A DNA stretch of 64,000 nucleotides, from the NCBI RefSeq assembly GCF_025398315.1, contig NZ_JAODOQ010000001.1, forward strand, positions 4,650,001-4,714,000, read 5' to 3'. The notes beneath the pieces are model-generated. The model searched no databases. It saw nothing but the letters and a program-made list of their open reading frames with translations, and had not been told where the DNA came from. Shown here one piece after another: positions 1 through 9,318 of this stretch. This DNA is from Shewanella phaeophyticola. Lineage in GTDB: Bacteria > Pseudomonadota > Gammaproteobacteria > Enterobacterales > Shewanellaceae. The position numbers and the translations under genes are program-made. How positions within the stretch are numbered: the stretch's first letter is position 1; the number at the start of each line of letters is the position of its first letter.

Positions 1-74
1 TGTAATCCAAAATACACTGCTAACGGGTACGCAACAATCACTAACGTGGTAATGATCTGCAAGAATAACCGCAT
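1..74 (-). CDS. COG4648-type membrane protein, N-terminal fragment at window edge
   Basis: The reverse strand opens with ATG at 74-72 and reads MRLFLQIITTLVIVAYPLAV and on to the window edge, a hydrophobic start typical of an inner-membrane protein. The ATG overlaps the TAA of the upstream acyl carrier protein (TAATG), which implies translational coupling in one operon. In aryl-polyene and related lipid clusters of gammaproteobacteria, the paired ACP genes are often followed by a predicted membrane protein of the COG4648 family. The family name is inferred from position and hydrophobicity; only about 24 codons are visible. Confidence 0.55.
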   Translation of the reverse strand, partial: MRLFLQIITTLVIVAYPLAVYFGL

Positions 75-322
75 TAGCTTTGCATTAATCCTTCTACAGC
101 GTTAACCACATCATTAACGGTACGCACGGTTTTAAACTCTTCTGGTTGAATCTTTTTACCGGTGATTTGTTGCAACTTAATCACTAAATCCACGGCATCG
201 ATGCTGTCTAAATCCAACTCTTCATACAATGATGCATCTAAGCTAATATCTGCTGGTTCTATTTCAAACTCATCGACTAAAATGGTGCTGAGCATGGCAA
301 GAATTTGATCACGATTTTGCAT
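74..322 (-). CDS. acyl carrier protein (second ACP of the polyene-type cluster)
   Basis: An 82-residue acidic protein with the DLDSIDAVDL motif near residue 40. Its serine is the expected 4'-phosphopantetheine attachment site, so the protein would carry growing acyl chains as thioesters. Length and motif fit a dedicated ACP of a secondary lipid pathway, not AcpP. It lies 8 bases downstream of a second ACP and overlaps the next gene by one base, within a compact minus-strand operon with an acyltransferase and a ketosynthase-like protein. Paired ACPs are typical of aryl polyene clusters. Confidence 0.9.
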   Translation of the reverse strand: MQNRDQILAMLSTILVDEFEIEPADISLDASLYEELDLDSIDAVDLVIKLQQITGKKIQPEEFKTVRTVNDVVNAVEGLMQS

Positions 323-330
323 GCTGGCTC

Positions 331-585
331 CTAAACACGTTGTGATTCAATAAAGCTAGCCAGGCTAGCCACACTGAAAAAGTGTGCTTTGGTTGCGTCT
401 GAATTGGCTTCAATTTTGACGTCGAATTCTTTTTTGATGGCAAGACCCAGTTCTAGCGCATCAATAGAATCTAAACCTAGGCCTTCACCAAATAGTGCGG
501 CATCTGTATCGATATCATCAATGTTGACATCTTCTAGGTCTAAGCTGTCAATGATCAGCTGTTTAATTTGATTGTGTAAGTTCAT
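331..585 (-). CDS. acyl carrier protein (first ACP of the polyene-type cluster)
   Basis: An 84-residue acidic protein with the LGLDSIDALEL motif around residue 40, giving the phosphopantetheine-accepting serine. It differs clearly from the neighbouring ACP, so this is an old paralogous pair and not a recent duplication. Its start codon shares a base with the stop of the acyltransferase upstream, so translation is probably coupled. Expected role: carrier of the starter or extender unit in polyene chain assembly in the cytosol. Confidence 0.9.
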   Translation of the reverse strand: MNLHNQIKQLIIDSLDLEDVNIDDIDTDAALFGEGLGLDSIDALELGLAIKKEFDVKIEANSDATKAHFFSVASLASFIESQRV

Positions 586-1454
586 TATTTTCGTTTCTTA
601 TCAGTATGGCTATCAATAGGGATCGATAGGCTGTTTAAATAAAACTGTTGTAAATCTCGGGTGAGTTGCCGAGCCATTTTTGCTTCGTTTCCTTGGGTAA
701 TCTCATCGTCATGGTGCAGTACGCTATCGGCAATTTCAACCGACATGTTGATGGTTTGTCGTGGTATTTGGTACCAAGACTCTTGTTTGGTTAAGCCTGT
801 TACATCGGTGCGAAGTATCACAGGTAAAATATCACTTTGGGTACGGATGGCAATATTAGCCGCCCCGCGCGCAAATGGGTTGATGACATTACCAACCAGT
901 GTGCGGGTGCCCTCAGGAAAAATCACTAAGTTTGTGGCGTTATTTAACACTTGCTTACAATCTTGCAGCAATAGGTTGGCGCTGCGATTGGGGATATAGC
1001 CCACACTAGATAACACCCCACGAATAAACGGATTACGCCATAAGCTTTGTTTTACAATGCAGCCCGCATTTGGCATTAGGCTTATGAGTACCACGACATC
1101 CACCAAGGTTGGGTGGTTAGCAATAACAATATGGCTTCGAGCTTGTTGTAATAAATACAGATTTTTGGTGCTGACATTAATGACTCCCACTGCGGTTAGC
1201 ATGGCAACAAAACCTTTAAACATTAAACTCACGGTACGTTGGACTCGCGCGGTTCGTGCTTGTTTAGTGCCCGGCCAGTAACGTAATACTGGCAGTATGG
1301 TTAATGAACTGAGCAAACCGCCAAGACCAAACACCATGTAACACATTGCGCCACCTATCCACCGCGGAATATACCTAACCCCAGTCAGTTTTGGGGCTAA
1401 GCTTTGTTGAGATGTAAAGGGGGCTGACGGCTGCGAATTAATCATGATGCTCAA
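585..1454 (-). CDS. lysophospholipid acyltransferase family protein (PlsC-like)
   Basis: A 289-residue protein. A membrane segment lies near residues 35-60, followed by the acyltransferase block I motif NHPTLVD (an HxxxxD variant with His and Asp present) near residue 115 and block III FPEGTRT near residue 178. These define the PF01553 acyltransferase fold, which moves an acyl group from ACP or CoA to a lipid acceptor at the inner membrane. In aryl polyene clusters such an enzyme is thought to attach or transfer the polyene chain. It overlaps the preceding ketosynthase-like gene by 17 bases. The exact acceptor cannot be told from sequence. Confidence 0.87.
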   Translation of the reverse strand: MSIMINSQPSAPFTSQQSLAPKLTGVRYIPRWIGGAMCYMVFGLGGLLSSLTILPVLRYWPGTKQARTARVQRTVSLMFKGFVAMLTAVGVINVSTKNLYLLQQARSHIVIANHPTLVDVVVLISLMPNAGCIVKQSLWRNPFIRGVLSSVGYIPNRSANLLLQDCKQVLNNATNLVIFPEGTRTLVGNVINPFARGAANIAIRTQSDILPVILRTDVTGLTKQESWYQIPRQTINMSVEIADSVLHHDDEITQGNEAKMARQLTRDLQQFYLNSLSIPIDSHTDKKRK

Positions 1455-2169
1455 CAGACCAATACCAATGGCATAAACACCCTTGGATGTTTTTACCTGT
1501 GGCGATGTGGTGAATTAATTGGCTAAAGCTGATGTTATCAATATTTTGGCCTGAGATTGGGCGGTCGGATACGCTTAAGGTGACTATTGTATTCACATCG
1601 CTATTGGCAGGTGCTAGGTACAAACCTAAGGCGATGGGCAGCTCAACTTCGTGGGTAAACTCACTGTAAACAGGCGGAACAGGGTCATCGCCAAACACCA
1701 TTAATAATGGGCTAGGGTCTTGTGCCAGTTGAGCGTAAGTTTCAATTAATGCTTGGGGGAGGGTTTGCTCTCCTGCAGCGATGGATGTAGACGCGGTTGT
1801 GTTATGAGTGACGATGCCGAAAATGCCACTGGCTGTGTTGTGCACTGATTGACTAAAGGCCATCGGCGAAAGCGGCTGTTGTTTGGTGATATCTTTTAGT
1901 AACCCAAGAGTACGGGTCAATTCGCCATGTCGTGATGAAAAAATGCTGCGAGTGTGCGGCGCGACCTGGCATTCGTGCGCTGCCGTTAACATCATTTTGG
2001 TTAAGCGACTAAAGCGGCGGCGTTGCATTGCTGGGATATGCGCTAGGGCTGGCGTTGCTTGGCTAGCAGACACACTGGTGTTTGGCTGTTGCCAATGTTG
2101 CCAGCTTTCAATGGTTTGAAAGTCTGGAGACCATGCGCCCCATGAGAGAAGTTGAAATGTTAAGTGCAC
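1438..2169 (-). CDS. beta-ketoacyl synthase-like protein, PF13723 type (polyene cluster)
   Basis: A 243-residue protein, much shorter than a full FabF-type ketosynthase (about 410 residues), resembling the ketoacyl-synt_2 family. That family is found beside ACPs and acyltransferases in aryl polyene clusters and is often described as a chain-length-factor-like partner. The start is GTG at 2169 with a GAGG ribosome-binding site about 10 bases upstream. It is the first gene of the visible operon. Substrate and catalytic competence are not visible; family assignment rests on size, context and the serine- and histidine-rich middle part around residues 100-125. Confidence 0.8.
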   Translation of the reverse strand: MHLTFQLLSWGAWSPDFQTIESWQHWQQPNTSVSASQATPALAHIPAMQRRRFSRLTKMMLTAAHECQVAPHTRSIFSSRHGELTRTLGLLKDITKQQPLSPMAFSQSVHNTASGIFGIVTHNTTASTSIAAGEQTLPQALIETYAQLAQDPSPLLMVFGDDPVPPVYSEFTHEVELPIALGLYLAPANSDVNTIVTLSVSDRPISGQNIDNISFSQLIHHIATGKNIQGCLCHWYWSVEHHD

Positions 2170-2344
2170 TACTTTGCCTCTAGCTATCCTTATTTAAGTG
2201 TTAATAAATAATCATGCATTTGCTGAGTATTCGTTAACGGCGCTAATTGTACACCTATCAAGGGTTGTTTAAGAAGTCACGTAAAAGAAAAAAAGTTTTT
2301 TAGATTATTTGTTCAACAATACTTATTCAAAACGCCTAGCAAAA

Positions 2345-2374
2345 AAATAGCACGGACTTTTAGCCGTGCTATTT
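2345..2374 (-). terminator. Rho-independent terminator after the DUF3014 gene
   Basis: An 11-bp perfect stem (aaatagcacgg / ccgtgctattt) with an 8-base loop. A run of A's at 2341-2347 becomes a U tract on the minus strand. It lies about 30 bases beyond the stop of the minus-strand DUF3014 gene and separates it from the polyene operon. The interval 2170-2340 holds no gene and should contain the polyene operon promoter. Confidence 0.85.
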
Positions 2375-2404
2375 AGGGTATTTAAGGCAATGTTTGTTAA
2401 GTGA

Positions 2405-3296
2405 TTATTGCGCAGGAAAGCTGGCCTGTAATTTTTTGACTGCCGCTTTAATTTTACGAGTGTTTTCAGGTCCCATACGAATTAGCAATTTTTGCGCATT
2501 AGGTAAGGCTTCTAAATTAGGATCCGCAAATTGGTAATTGACACTGAAGTAAGACAGTTCAATAGGGTCTTCGATAATCGGTGCATTTGCCACCATAGTA
2601 AAGACGGATTGCATGCGTTTATCAAAATCGACATCACTGTAACCTAACTCAGCAAAAGCCTCTGCAAATAGAGGTTTAAGCTCTGTGTAGGTTGTGACTA
2701 AATCTTTCTCGTTTAAGCCCGCAACAAAGTCTGCATACAAATCGTAACGATGGTAGCTGTCAGGATTTAAAAAGGTTTTATTGGTTATTTCGCTCACTGA
2801 AAATGCAGTTTCAGAGTCCTTTTAACGGACTCGCTTTACGCACTAATTCGCCTTGCGCTAGGTTGTCGACAAACACCACAAATTGACGGGCAATGTCTTT
2901 TTTCAAAATCATTGGCGCAATGTTCATTCCGTTAGCGATGGCTAAGGTTTTGGTTTCAACAAAGTCGTCTGATTCTGTTAGCGCGGGTAATGGTTCAACG
3001 ACAACGGTTTCGTTGTTTGTTTCAAGTTCGCCAGTCGGCACCACATCATCAATGTTCGATTCGATTTGTTGTGGTTCTTCAATTGGAGTTTGTTCAATGG
3101 GTGTAGCCGGCAGTGCTTCTGGTAGCTCTACAGGAGTTATGACAACGGGGTCAAATTCTTCGCTGTCATCACTGGTAAAATAGAAATAACTACTTGCAGC
3201 TAATAGAGCGATCACCGCGATTGCGATAAAGGCAATGTTAGAACCTGATTTTTCATCAGATTGAGGGCTGATTCTGTCTTCTTCATTAACTTGCAT
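2405..3296 (-). pseudogene. DUF3014 family protein, frameshifted
   Basis: Reconstructed, this is a protein of about 290 residues: a cytoplasmic N-terminus, one membrane segment near residues 22-40, a long acidic Pro/Glu/Thr-rich linker, then the DUF3014 domain (VVFVDNLAQGELVRKASPLKG followed by the YHRYDLYADFV region). The first 161 codons end at TGA 2811-2813, just inside the domain. The rest of the domain continues uninterrupted in the +1 frame to 2405. Removing one base from the ACTCTG stretch at about 2814-2819 would restore a single frame. Function is unknown; the layout suggests an inner-membrane protein with a periplasmic domain. The break may be an assembly error. Confidence 0.8.
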
Positions 3297-3438
3297 TTCA
3301 ATTCCTTGGCGTGTTTGCTAGATATCTAGATGGAGTCGAAAAATACTGCATGGTCGTTATACCATTTTGCAATATTCAACAGCGTTGTCTAGTGATAACT
3401 GATGATCATCTACAAAAATTCATTTTATGCTCAAGCTT

Positions 3439-5514
3439 TTAGGCTTGGACATACTGTTGACGGTCTCCTAGCCATCGTTCAATGATAGCGTCGATATTTT
3501 GCGGCACCTGCTGGTTGATGTGCACCGCTAATTTTTGAGTCGGTGCAATGAGGTGTTGATCGCGAATTAAGTCGGCAATTTTAAGGTCAGCTAAACCGGT
3601 TTGTTTTGTGCCAAGCACTTCACCAGTGCCTCTGATTTCAAGATCTTTTTGCGCAATCACAAAGCCGTCGTTGCTGTCTCTTAATACTCCCAAGCGTTTG
3701 GTTGCCGTTTGCGATAGTGGCGCCTTGTAAAGCAACACGCAATGGCTGGCTACGGCGCCACGACCAACTCGACCTCTTAGTTGGTGTAATTGAGCAAGCC
3801 CAAGTCGCTCTGGATTCTCAATAATCATTAAACTGGCATTAGGCACATCTACGCCGACTTCTATGACGGTAGTGGCCACCAATAAGTTCAATTCACCTGA
3901 TTTAAACTGTGCCATGATGGCTTGCTTTTCAGCACTTTTCATCCGGCCATGCACCAAACCGACTTTTAACTCGGGTAGTGCTGCGCTCAGCTCTGCTGCG
4001 GTATCTTCTGCCGCTTGGCATTCTAAGACTTCAGATTCTTCGATTAAGGTGCATACCCAATAAGCTTGGCGGTTATCGTTAATGGCGGCATGTCTGACGC
4101 GTTCAATGATCTGTTGCCGGCGAGTATCGGCAATCGCAACCGTGGTGACAGGTGTACGCCCTGGTGGCAGCTCATCAATGATGGAGGTGTCAAGATCGGC
4201 ATAGGCTGTCATGGCGAGTGTGCGCGGTATTGGCGTTGCGGTCATAATCAGCTGATGAGGGTGAAAGCCTTGGCTAATGCCTTTTTCACGCAAGCCTAAG
4301 CGTTGATGCACCCCAAAACGATGTTGCTCATCAATAATGATTAATGCCAGTTTATTAAACACAACGGCTTGTTGAAAAATAGCATGGGTGCCAATCACCA
4401 TTTGTGCTGCACTGCTGGCGATGTCTTCAAGTGATTGCGCTCTGGCTTTGCCTTTCAGCTTGCCGGCTAACCAGCCGACTTTGATGCCTAAAGGTTCAAA
4501 CCATGTGGCAAAATTAGCCGCGTGTTGTTCTGCTAGTAATTCTGTTGGCGCCATCATCGCGACTTGATAACCATTTTCTATAGCCTGCAAAGCGGCGAGT
4601 GCTGCCACTAAGGTTTTACCTGAACCTACATCGCCCTGTACAAGACGCATCATGGGGGTTGGTTGTTGCAAATCCTGGTTGATTTCTGCGACCACGCGTT
4701 GTTGTGCCCCAGTTGGCGAAAAGGGCAATTGAGCCAAAAATGGCTGTAATAACTGCCCTGTAGCGGCCATAGCGACTGCCGCGTCTTGATTACTTCGCTG
4801 GCGTAGTTGCAACATGCTAAGGTTATGGGTCAGTAGTTCTTCTTGTATTAAGCGTTGCTGAGCAGGATGTTGTCCTTGCTCTAACTCATAAGGCGATACT
4901 GAGCTAGATGGGCGGTGCAGGGTATGCAGCGCATCACGCAGGCTAATGTTATTGGGCTGCAAATTGGCTGGGAGTAATTCAGGTAATCCGCCTTGGTCTA
5001 GCATAGCCAATGCTTGCTCAGTTAGACGTATCCAACTGGCTTGTTTTAAGCCTTCTGTTGTTGGGTAAATGGGCGTTAGTGTGTCACTTAAGTTGACGGT
5101 TTCACCTGGGTGGATGATTTGGTATTCAGGGTGAACGATTTCTTTATGATGGTTGCCGCGCCTTATCTCTCCATATGCTCTGATAATCGCACCGTTTTCC
5201 ATGGCATTTCGTTGTGCCATCGAAAAGTTAAAAAAGCGCAGGCTCATCATGCCGCTATGGTCGCGGACATGACACACTAACATGCGACGCTTACCCTGCA
5301 TGATTTGAGTCGATTGAATTTCAGCTTCGATGGTGCCATAACTCGCTGGAGGTAAAGCGGCAATAGGGTAAATTTGTGTGCGGTCTTCGTAGCGCAGCGG
5401 CAAATGAAACAACACATCTTGTACTGTTTTGATCCCGAGCTTAGCCAGCTTTTCTGCGACCTTTTTGGCAACGCCTTTAAGGTCTGTGATTGGAACTTGA
5501 TCCAGTCGTAGCAA
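3439..5514 (-). CDS. recG: ATP-dependent DNA helicase RecG
   Basis: A 691-residue protein, very close to the E. coli length of 693. The N-terminal wedge/OB region with the RYEDRT motif binds branched DNA. The helicase core has Walker A GDVGSGKT near residue 290 and the DEQH box (IIIDEQHRFG) near residue 395, followed by the TATPIPRT motif and the C-terminal QLRGRVGRG motif VI. RecG remodels stalled forks and branches recombination intermediates. Here it is separated from gmk-rpoZ-spoT by several genes, and trmH, which lies between spoT and recG in E. coli, is absent from the window. The frame is intact. Confidence 0.98.
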   Translation of the reverse strand: MLRLDQVPITDLKGVAKKVAEKLAKLGIKTVQDVLFHLPLRYEDRTQIYPIAALPPASYGTIEAEIQSTQIMQGKRRMLVCHVRDHSGMMSLRFFNFSMAQRNAMENGAIIRAYGEIRRGNHHKEIVHPEYQIIHPGETVNLSDTLTPIYPTTEGLKQASWIRLTEQALAMLDQGGLPELLPANLQPNNISLRDALHTLHRPSSSVSPYELEQGQHPAQQRLIQEELLTHNLSMLQLRQRSNQDAAVAMAATGQLLQPFLAQLPFSPTGAQQRVVAEINQDLQQPTPMMRLVQGDVGSGKTLVAALAALQAIENGYQVAMMAPTELLAEQHAANFATWFEPLGIKVGWLAGKLKGKARAQSLEDIASSAAQMVIGTHAIFQQAVVFNKLALIIIDEQHRFGVHQRLGLREKGISQGFHPHQLIMTATPIPRTLAMTAYADLDTSIIDELPPGRTPVTTVAIADTRRQQIIERVRHAAINDNRQAYWVCTLIEESEVLECQAAEDTAAELSAALPELKVGLVHGRMKSAEKQAIMAQFKSGELNLLVATTVIEVGVDVPNASLMIIENPERLGLAQLHQLRGRVGRGAVASHCVLLYKAPLSQTATKRLGVLRDSNDGFVIAQKDLEIRGTGEVLGTKQTGLADLKIADLIRDQHLIAPTQKLAVHINQQVPQNIDAIIERWLGDRQQYVQA

Positions 5515-5646
5515 ATTGCGTGCACCTAAAATTGATAATTAAAAAGTAAAAACAACAGTGATTTCAATTAGCCCCAATAAATCACTGTAATTATATACAG
5601 ATGTTTAGGTTATCTTAGCAGAGTTTACTCACAAGGCAATATGCTA

Positions 5647-6246
5647 TTACAGCCAGCCCTTCTGCTTGGCTATTCTCGCTGCATCAATACGATTACTGGC
5701 ACTGAGTTTATTGATGGCTTCTGATAAATAATTACGCACTGTACCTTCGGCGATAAACAATTTGCTGGCAATATCTGCGGTAGACAATCCTTCACTGGCT
5801 AGGCGTAATGCTCGGCGTTCTTTATCGTTAAGCGGGTCGATTTCACCGATGGCACTAAATGCTAACTCCGGGTCGATAACCCGTTTGCCTGCCATCACTT
5901 GTTTAATGGTGCTGATAAGCTCATCTGATGGAGCATCTTTCAATAAAAAACCACTGACACCGTATTCTAATGCTCGTTTTATGTAACCCGCACGGCCAAA
6001 CGTGGTGAGGACAATAACCTTGGTTGAACTGGCTTGTTGTTGTAACCATTGGCAGAGCTCTAAACCGGACTTACCGGGCATTTCGATGTCGGTTAATAAT
6101 AAGTCATAGTGCTGTGATTTGAGCATTTTCAAAGCGCTGTCACCGTCTTCTACTTCGGTAATCTGCATATCATCGTCGGTGAGGCTCAAAAGTGCGGCGA
6201 GCGCACCGCGGACCATTGCTTGATCTTCTGCTAATAAAATATTCAT
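5647..6246 (-). CDS. NarL/LuxR-type response regulator
   Basis: A 199-residue two-domain regulator. The receiver domain has the acidic pocket E7/D8, the phospho-acceptor D53 in DLLLTDIEMPG, T79-T80 and K102. The C-terminal LuxR-type helix-turn-helix covers about residues 140-195 (LSTADIASKLFIAEGTVRNYLSEAINKL). Its start ATG overlaps the stop of the histidine kinase gene, so the pair is co-transcribed and coupled. The DesR-like architecture with a small multi-pass kinase suggests sensing of membrane or envelope state; this is an inference, and targets are unknown. Confidence 0.92.
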   Translation of the reverse strand: MNILLAEDQAMVRGALAALLSLTDDDMQITEVEDGDSALKMLKSQHYDLLLTDIEMPGKSGLELCQWLQQQASSTKVIVLTTFGRAGYIKRALEYGVSGFLLKDAPSDELISTIKQVMAGKRVIDPELAFSAIGEIDPLNDKERRALRLASEGLSTADIASKLFIAEGTVRNYLSEAINKLSASNRIDAARIAKQKGWL

Positions 6247-7333
6247 GTCGGCTCTGTCAGTGGCAAGGTGATAGTGACAATAAACTGTGGGCTAATCTGG
6301 TACTGCACTTCTGCGTGCAATAACGCCGCACGCTCTCTAATACCTTTTAGACCGTTACCCTCAGCTAAGGCTTTTATTGAAGTATTTTCAATATATTGCA
6401 GCTGTAATTGGTTATCTATGGTTTGGATTGCCACCTTACAGTGGTTAGTTTTGCTGTGTTTAAGGGTGTTATTCACCAGCTCGGTTAACATAAGACACAA
6501 TTGTGATTCAGCAAGATTATTCAATTTGGCCATTGACCTTCAATGGTGACTGCAATGGATTTATCTCGCAACATTTGGCTTAGCGTGTGAGTAGTTTGAC
6601 TTATGCCCTGGTGTTTGTAATCGGTCACGGTATGACGTATTTGACTCAAACAGTCACGTGTTATTTGGCTTACTTGGTTAATTTGCAGTTGTGCTTGTTC
6701 GGTTTTACCTGCGCTAATGAGCTTATCTGCAAGTTCTGCTTTTAATGCAATTGAAGCTAAGTGATGGCCCATAACATCATGTAAGTCACGAGCAATACGT
6801 TCGCGTTCAAGCGATGTGGCAAGTTGAGTGATTTCGTCATTAGATTGCTGTTGCTGGCGTTTTATTTGTTGGCGCTTTCGTTCAATAACGCCAAATACCC
6901 CAACACCTAAACAGATCCCCATGCCATAAAAAGTAAAATAATAGCCAGAGTAACCAACCCAAAGGTTTATGGTTAACAAGAGAATACTGATACCAATAAA
7001 GCTCAATATAGCGGTTCTAAGTGAGTAGAAAAAACCGATAAAAAAGCAGCAAAAGCTAAAAAGTGAAATTGCGCCACTGGTTAAGCATCCCGCTGCAATC
7101 GCGATTATTAACATGAACAAAATGGGTTTGTAGGCGTGTTCTGTTGAGTTGTTATATGCCCAAAAGTAGCCAACAATAAAAGGGATTAACAACGCCACGG
7201 CTAAGGTTATTTTTAACCATTGTCCATCCATAAAAAACAGTGGGATAAAATAAAAACCTAAGTTTATAAGGTAAACCCATGCAGTTTTTTGTTCGTAACT
7301 TTTTTCATTATTAGGTGATAAGCAAGATGTCAT
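6243..7333 (-). pseudogene. sensor histidine kinase (HisKA_3 / DesK type), frameshifted
   Basis: Reconstructed length is about 365 residues. Five or six membrane segments occupy residues 17-150, then the HisKA_3 dimerisation domain with the phospho-acceptor His185 in RDLHDVMGHH, then the HATPase domain with N box LTELVNNTLKHS and the GNGLKGIRER G box. The frame stops at TGA 6521-6523, just before the ATPase domain, and the ATPase domain continues in the other frame to 6243. One missing base around 6528-6535 explains this. Without repair the kinase would lack its ATP-binding domain and could not signal, while its response regulator is intact. An assembly error is the simplest reading. Confidence 0.85.
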
Positions 7334-7398
7334 TGTGCCTCCCAGCGCAGTTAATCATAGAGTAACTGCGCGTTAACTCAAGAAAAAAGCAAAAGGCA

Positions 7399-8079
7399 TT
7401 ATTGTTTTACAGCCTGTTGGTTTAACAGAAATATAGCCCAAGCGTATTGTGGGTCTATGTCGATTGCAGCTTGCCAGTCATCCATTGCAGCAGTTAAATC
7501 ACCTTGCTCCTGTTTGACAAGTCCTCGCCATGTATAGGCTTCAGCATGTCCCCAACAAATGGTGTCGCAAGGCAGGTCATAAAGCGTGATCGCCTGACTT
7601 GCAAAGGATTGGGCTTTTTCAAGTCCGCCGCCAAATACGCTCGGGGTGTAAAATGCATTGATTGCTTTGACTAAGCTGACTCTTGGGTTGTTGGGCTCTA
7701 ACTCTGTGGCTTGCTGTAATAGTGTGGCTGTTTTCATACCGTACTCAGCACCTTTGCTGTTATCTAACGCGATTTGCATTCCGTATACCGCTGCCAACAG
7801 TGCTTGTGAGTCTGCAGTTGCTTGTGCATCGAGTAAGTTTTCTAGGGTATCTTGGGCTTGGTTTAACGAATCGGCAGCCTGCTTGCGTTGACCACTAATG
7901 TTAGCGGTGATGGCTAATCGATAAAATGCGTAAGCTTGCTCATAGTCACTGGTGTTTTGGCTATATTGCGCGAGTTGATTCATGTTCATGGTGTTAGCTG
8001 CGTCATCAATATCCTTGATATCAGCAAGACTGTGATGGCTGACTAAACTAAGGCTAGTAATTAATAGTAGTGTTTTCAT
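7399..8079 (-). CDS. secreted tetratricopeptide-repeat protein
   Basis: A protein of 226 residues from the ATG at 8079, chosen because AAGGAGA lies 6-12 bases upstream and a good signal peptide follows (KTLLLITSLSLVSHHSLA, with cleavage after SLA). The mature part is helical with TPR-like pairs near residues 30-75, 110-135 and 180-215. Such proteins usually act as periplasmic scaffolds. It lies just upstream of the two-component pair in the same direction (65-base gap), so the genes may be functionally linked. No specific family is recognised. Confidence 0.75.
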   Translation of the reverse strand: MKTLLLITSLSLVSHHSLADIKDIDDAANTMNMNQLAQYSQNTSDYEQAYAFYRLAITANISGQRKQAADSLNQAQDTLENLLDAQATADSQALLAAVYGMQIALDNSKGAEYGMKTATLLQQATELEPNNPRVSLVKAINAFYTPSVFGGGLEKAQSFASQAITLYDLPCDTICWGHAEAYTWRGLVKQEQGDLTAAMDDWQAAIDIDPQYAWAIFLLNQQAVKQ

Positions 8080-8198
8080 GGCTATCTCCTTATTGCCCAC
8101 CCTGTGTGGGAATAACCTTAGTATGGAGAAACACCGATTTGATTATCAGGCACAAAGGTCACCAATAAAGGGTGACAAATGTCATTTTGTAGCCAAAA

Positions 8199-8222
8199 AA
8201 GGCCAACATTGTTGTTGGCCTT
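8199..8222 (-). terminator. terminator after the CaCA antiporter gene
   Basis: A 9-bp perfect stem aaggccaac / gttggcctt with a 6-base loop, preceded by an A run at 8195-8200 that gives a U tract on the minus strand. It lies 27 bases past the antiporter stop codon. Confidence 0.8.
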
Positions 8223-8248
8223 ATTGGGTTCGCTCAATATTTGATGGA

Positions 8249-9178
8249 TTAAACCACTTGCATAACTAAGTAGCTGGTATAACCCAGGTATCCCGTAAGT
8301 AACACGCCGCCTTCACGGCGACCAATGCGTAAGCCACTCCAAGCAAAGGGTAAAACCATAATGGCAAAAATCAGCATGGCGATAAAATCGACTTCATTAA
8401 ACCCTGCTGCTGACACCGGATGGATTAATGCTGTAGCGCCTAAAATGCCCAGCACATTGAAAATGTTTGAGCCAACAACGTTACCAATGGCGATGTCACT
8501 TTGACCTTTTAACGCAGCCATCACCGAGGTGACAAGTTCAGGCATACTGGTGCCAATCGCCACAATCGTTAAGCCGATAATGACTTCGCTTATGCCAAAT
8601 TGTTTAGCTAAATCAACTGCTCCATCAACAAACAAAATACCGCCACCCACTAACATGGCAATCCCTACCGCAATCAGTAGCACTGACATCAGCGGGTTTT
8701 GTGGCGTGGCATCAATGTCTAACTCTTCGGGGGTATTTTTTGAGCTGACATAACTAAAGCCTAGATAAGCGACAAGTAGACTAAATAAAATAGCACCATC
8801 AATAAAGCTGACTTCACCATCAAGTAATAAAAACCATACCAAGACCGATGCCGCGATCATGATAGGAATATCGCGTTTAACCATTTGTGATTGCACAGTA
8901 ATCGGGCGGATAAGTGCGGTTATGGCTAAAATAAGCCCGATGTTAACGATGTTAGACCCCACCACGTTGCCCAGTGCAATCCCTGGGTTACCAGCAAGCG
9001 CTGATTTAACGCTTACTGCGAGTTCTGGCGCACTTGTACCAAATGCAACAATGGTTAACCCTATGATGAGCGGGGCAATCCCTAAACGAAGTGCCACAGC
9101 GCTTGCACCGCGCACTAATGCTTCTGCACCAAAGGTTAATATGATAAAACCGCCAATAATCGATAACGCAATGAACAT
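8249..9178 (-). CDS. calcium/sodium antiporter, CaCA superfamily (YrbG-like)
   Basis: A 309-residue membrane protein with two homologous halves. Each half has an alpha-repeat motif: [10 protein letters not shown] near residue 47 and [10 protein letters not shown] near residue 210, both followed by NVVGSNI(V/F)N. These conserved acidic repeats form the ion pathway in the CaCA family (COG0530). About ten membrane segments are expected. E. coli YrbG is 325 residues. Here the gene stands alone, unlike E. coli yrbG, which sits beside the kds/lpt genes. The transported ion is inferred from the family. Confidence 0.92.
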   Translation of the reverse strand: MFIALSIIGGFIILTFGAEALVRGASAVALRLGIAPLIIGLTIVAFGTSAPELAVSVKSALAGNPGIALGNVVGSNIVNIGLILAITALIRPITVQSQMVKRDIPIMIAASVLVWFLLLDGEVSFIDGAILFSLLVAYLGFSYVSSKNTPEELDIDATPQNPLMSVLLIAVGIAMLVGGGILFVDGAVDLAKQFGISEVIIGLTIVAIGTSMPELVTSVMAALKGQSDIAIGNVVGSNIFNVLGILGATALIHPVSAAGFNEVDFIAMLIFAIMVLPFAWSGLRIGRREGGVLLTGYLGYTSYLVMQVV

Positions 9179-9259
9179 GATTGTTTCTGCCTTGTAAAGT
9201 TAAGCTGTACCACATTAGTACTGCCTAATTGTGCGCGTATATTGACAGAATATGTCAAA

Positions 9260-9287
9260 AAAATACACGCTATTTAGCGTGTATTTT
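9260..9287. terminator. bidirectional-looking terminator between antiporter and acyl-CoA synthetase
   Basis: A 13-bp perfect stem (aaaatacacgcta / tagcgtgtatttt) with a 2-base loop, flanked by A's on one side and T's on the other. On the minus strand it terminates the acyl-CoA synthetase gene, which ends at 9319. Confidence 0.85.
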
Positions 9288-9318
9288 TTCGGGTCAGATT
9301 AAAAAAATCTATTGCAGA

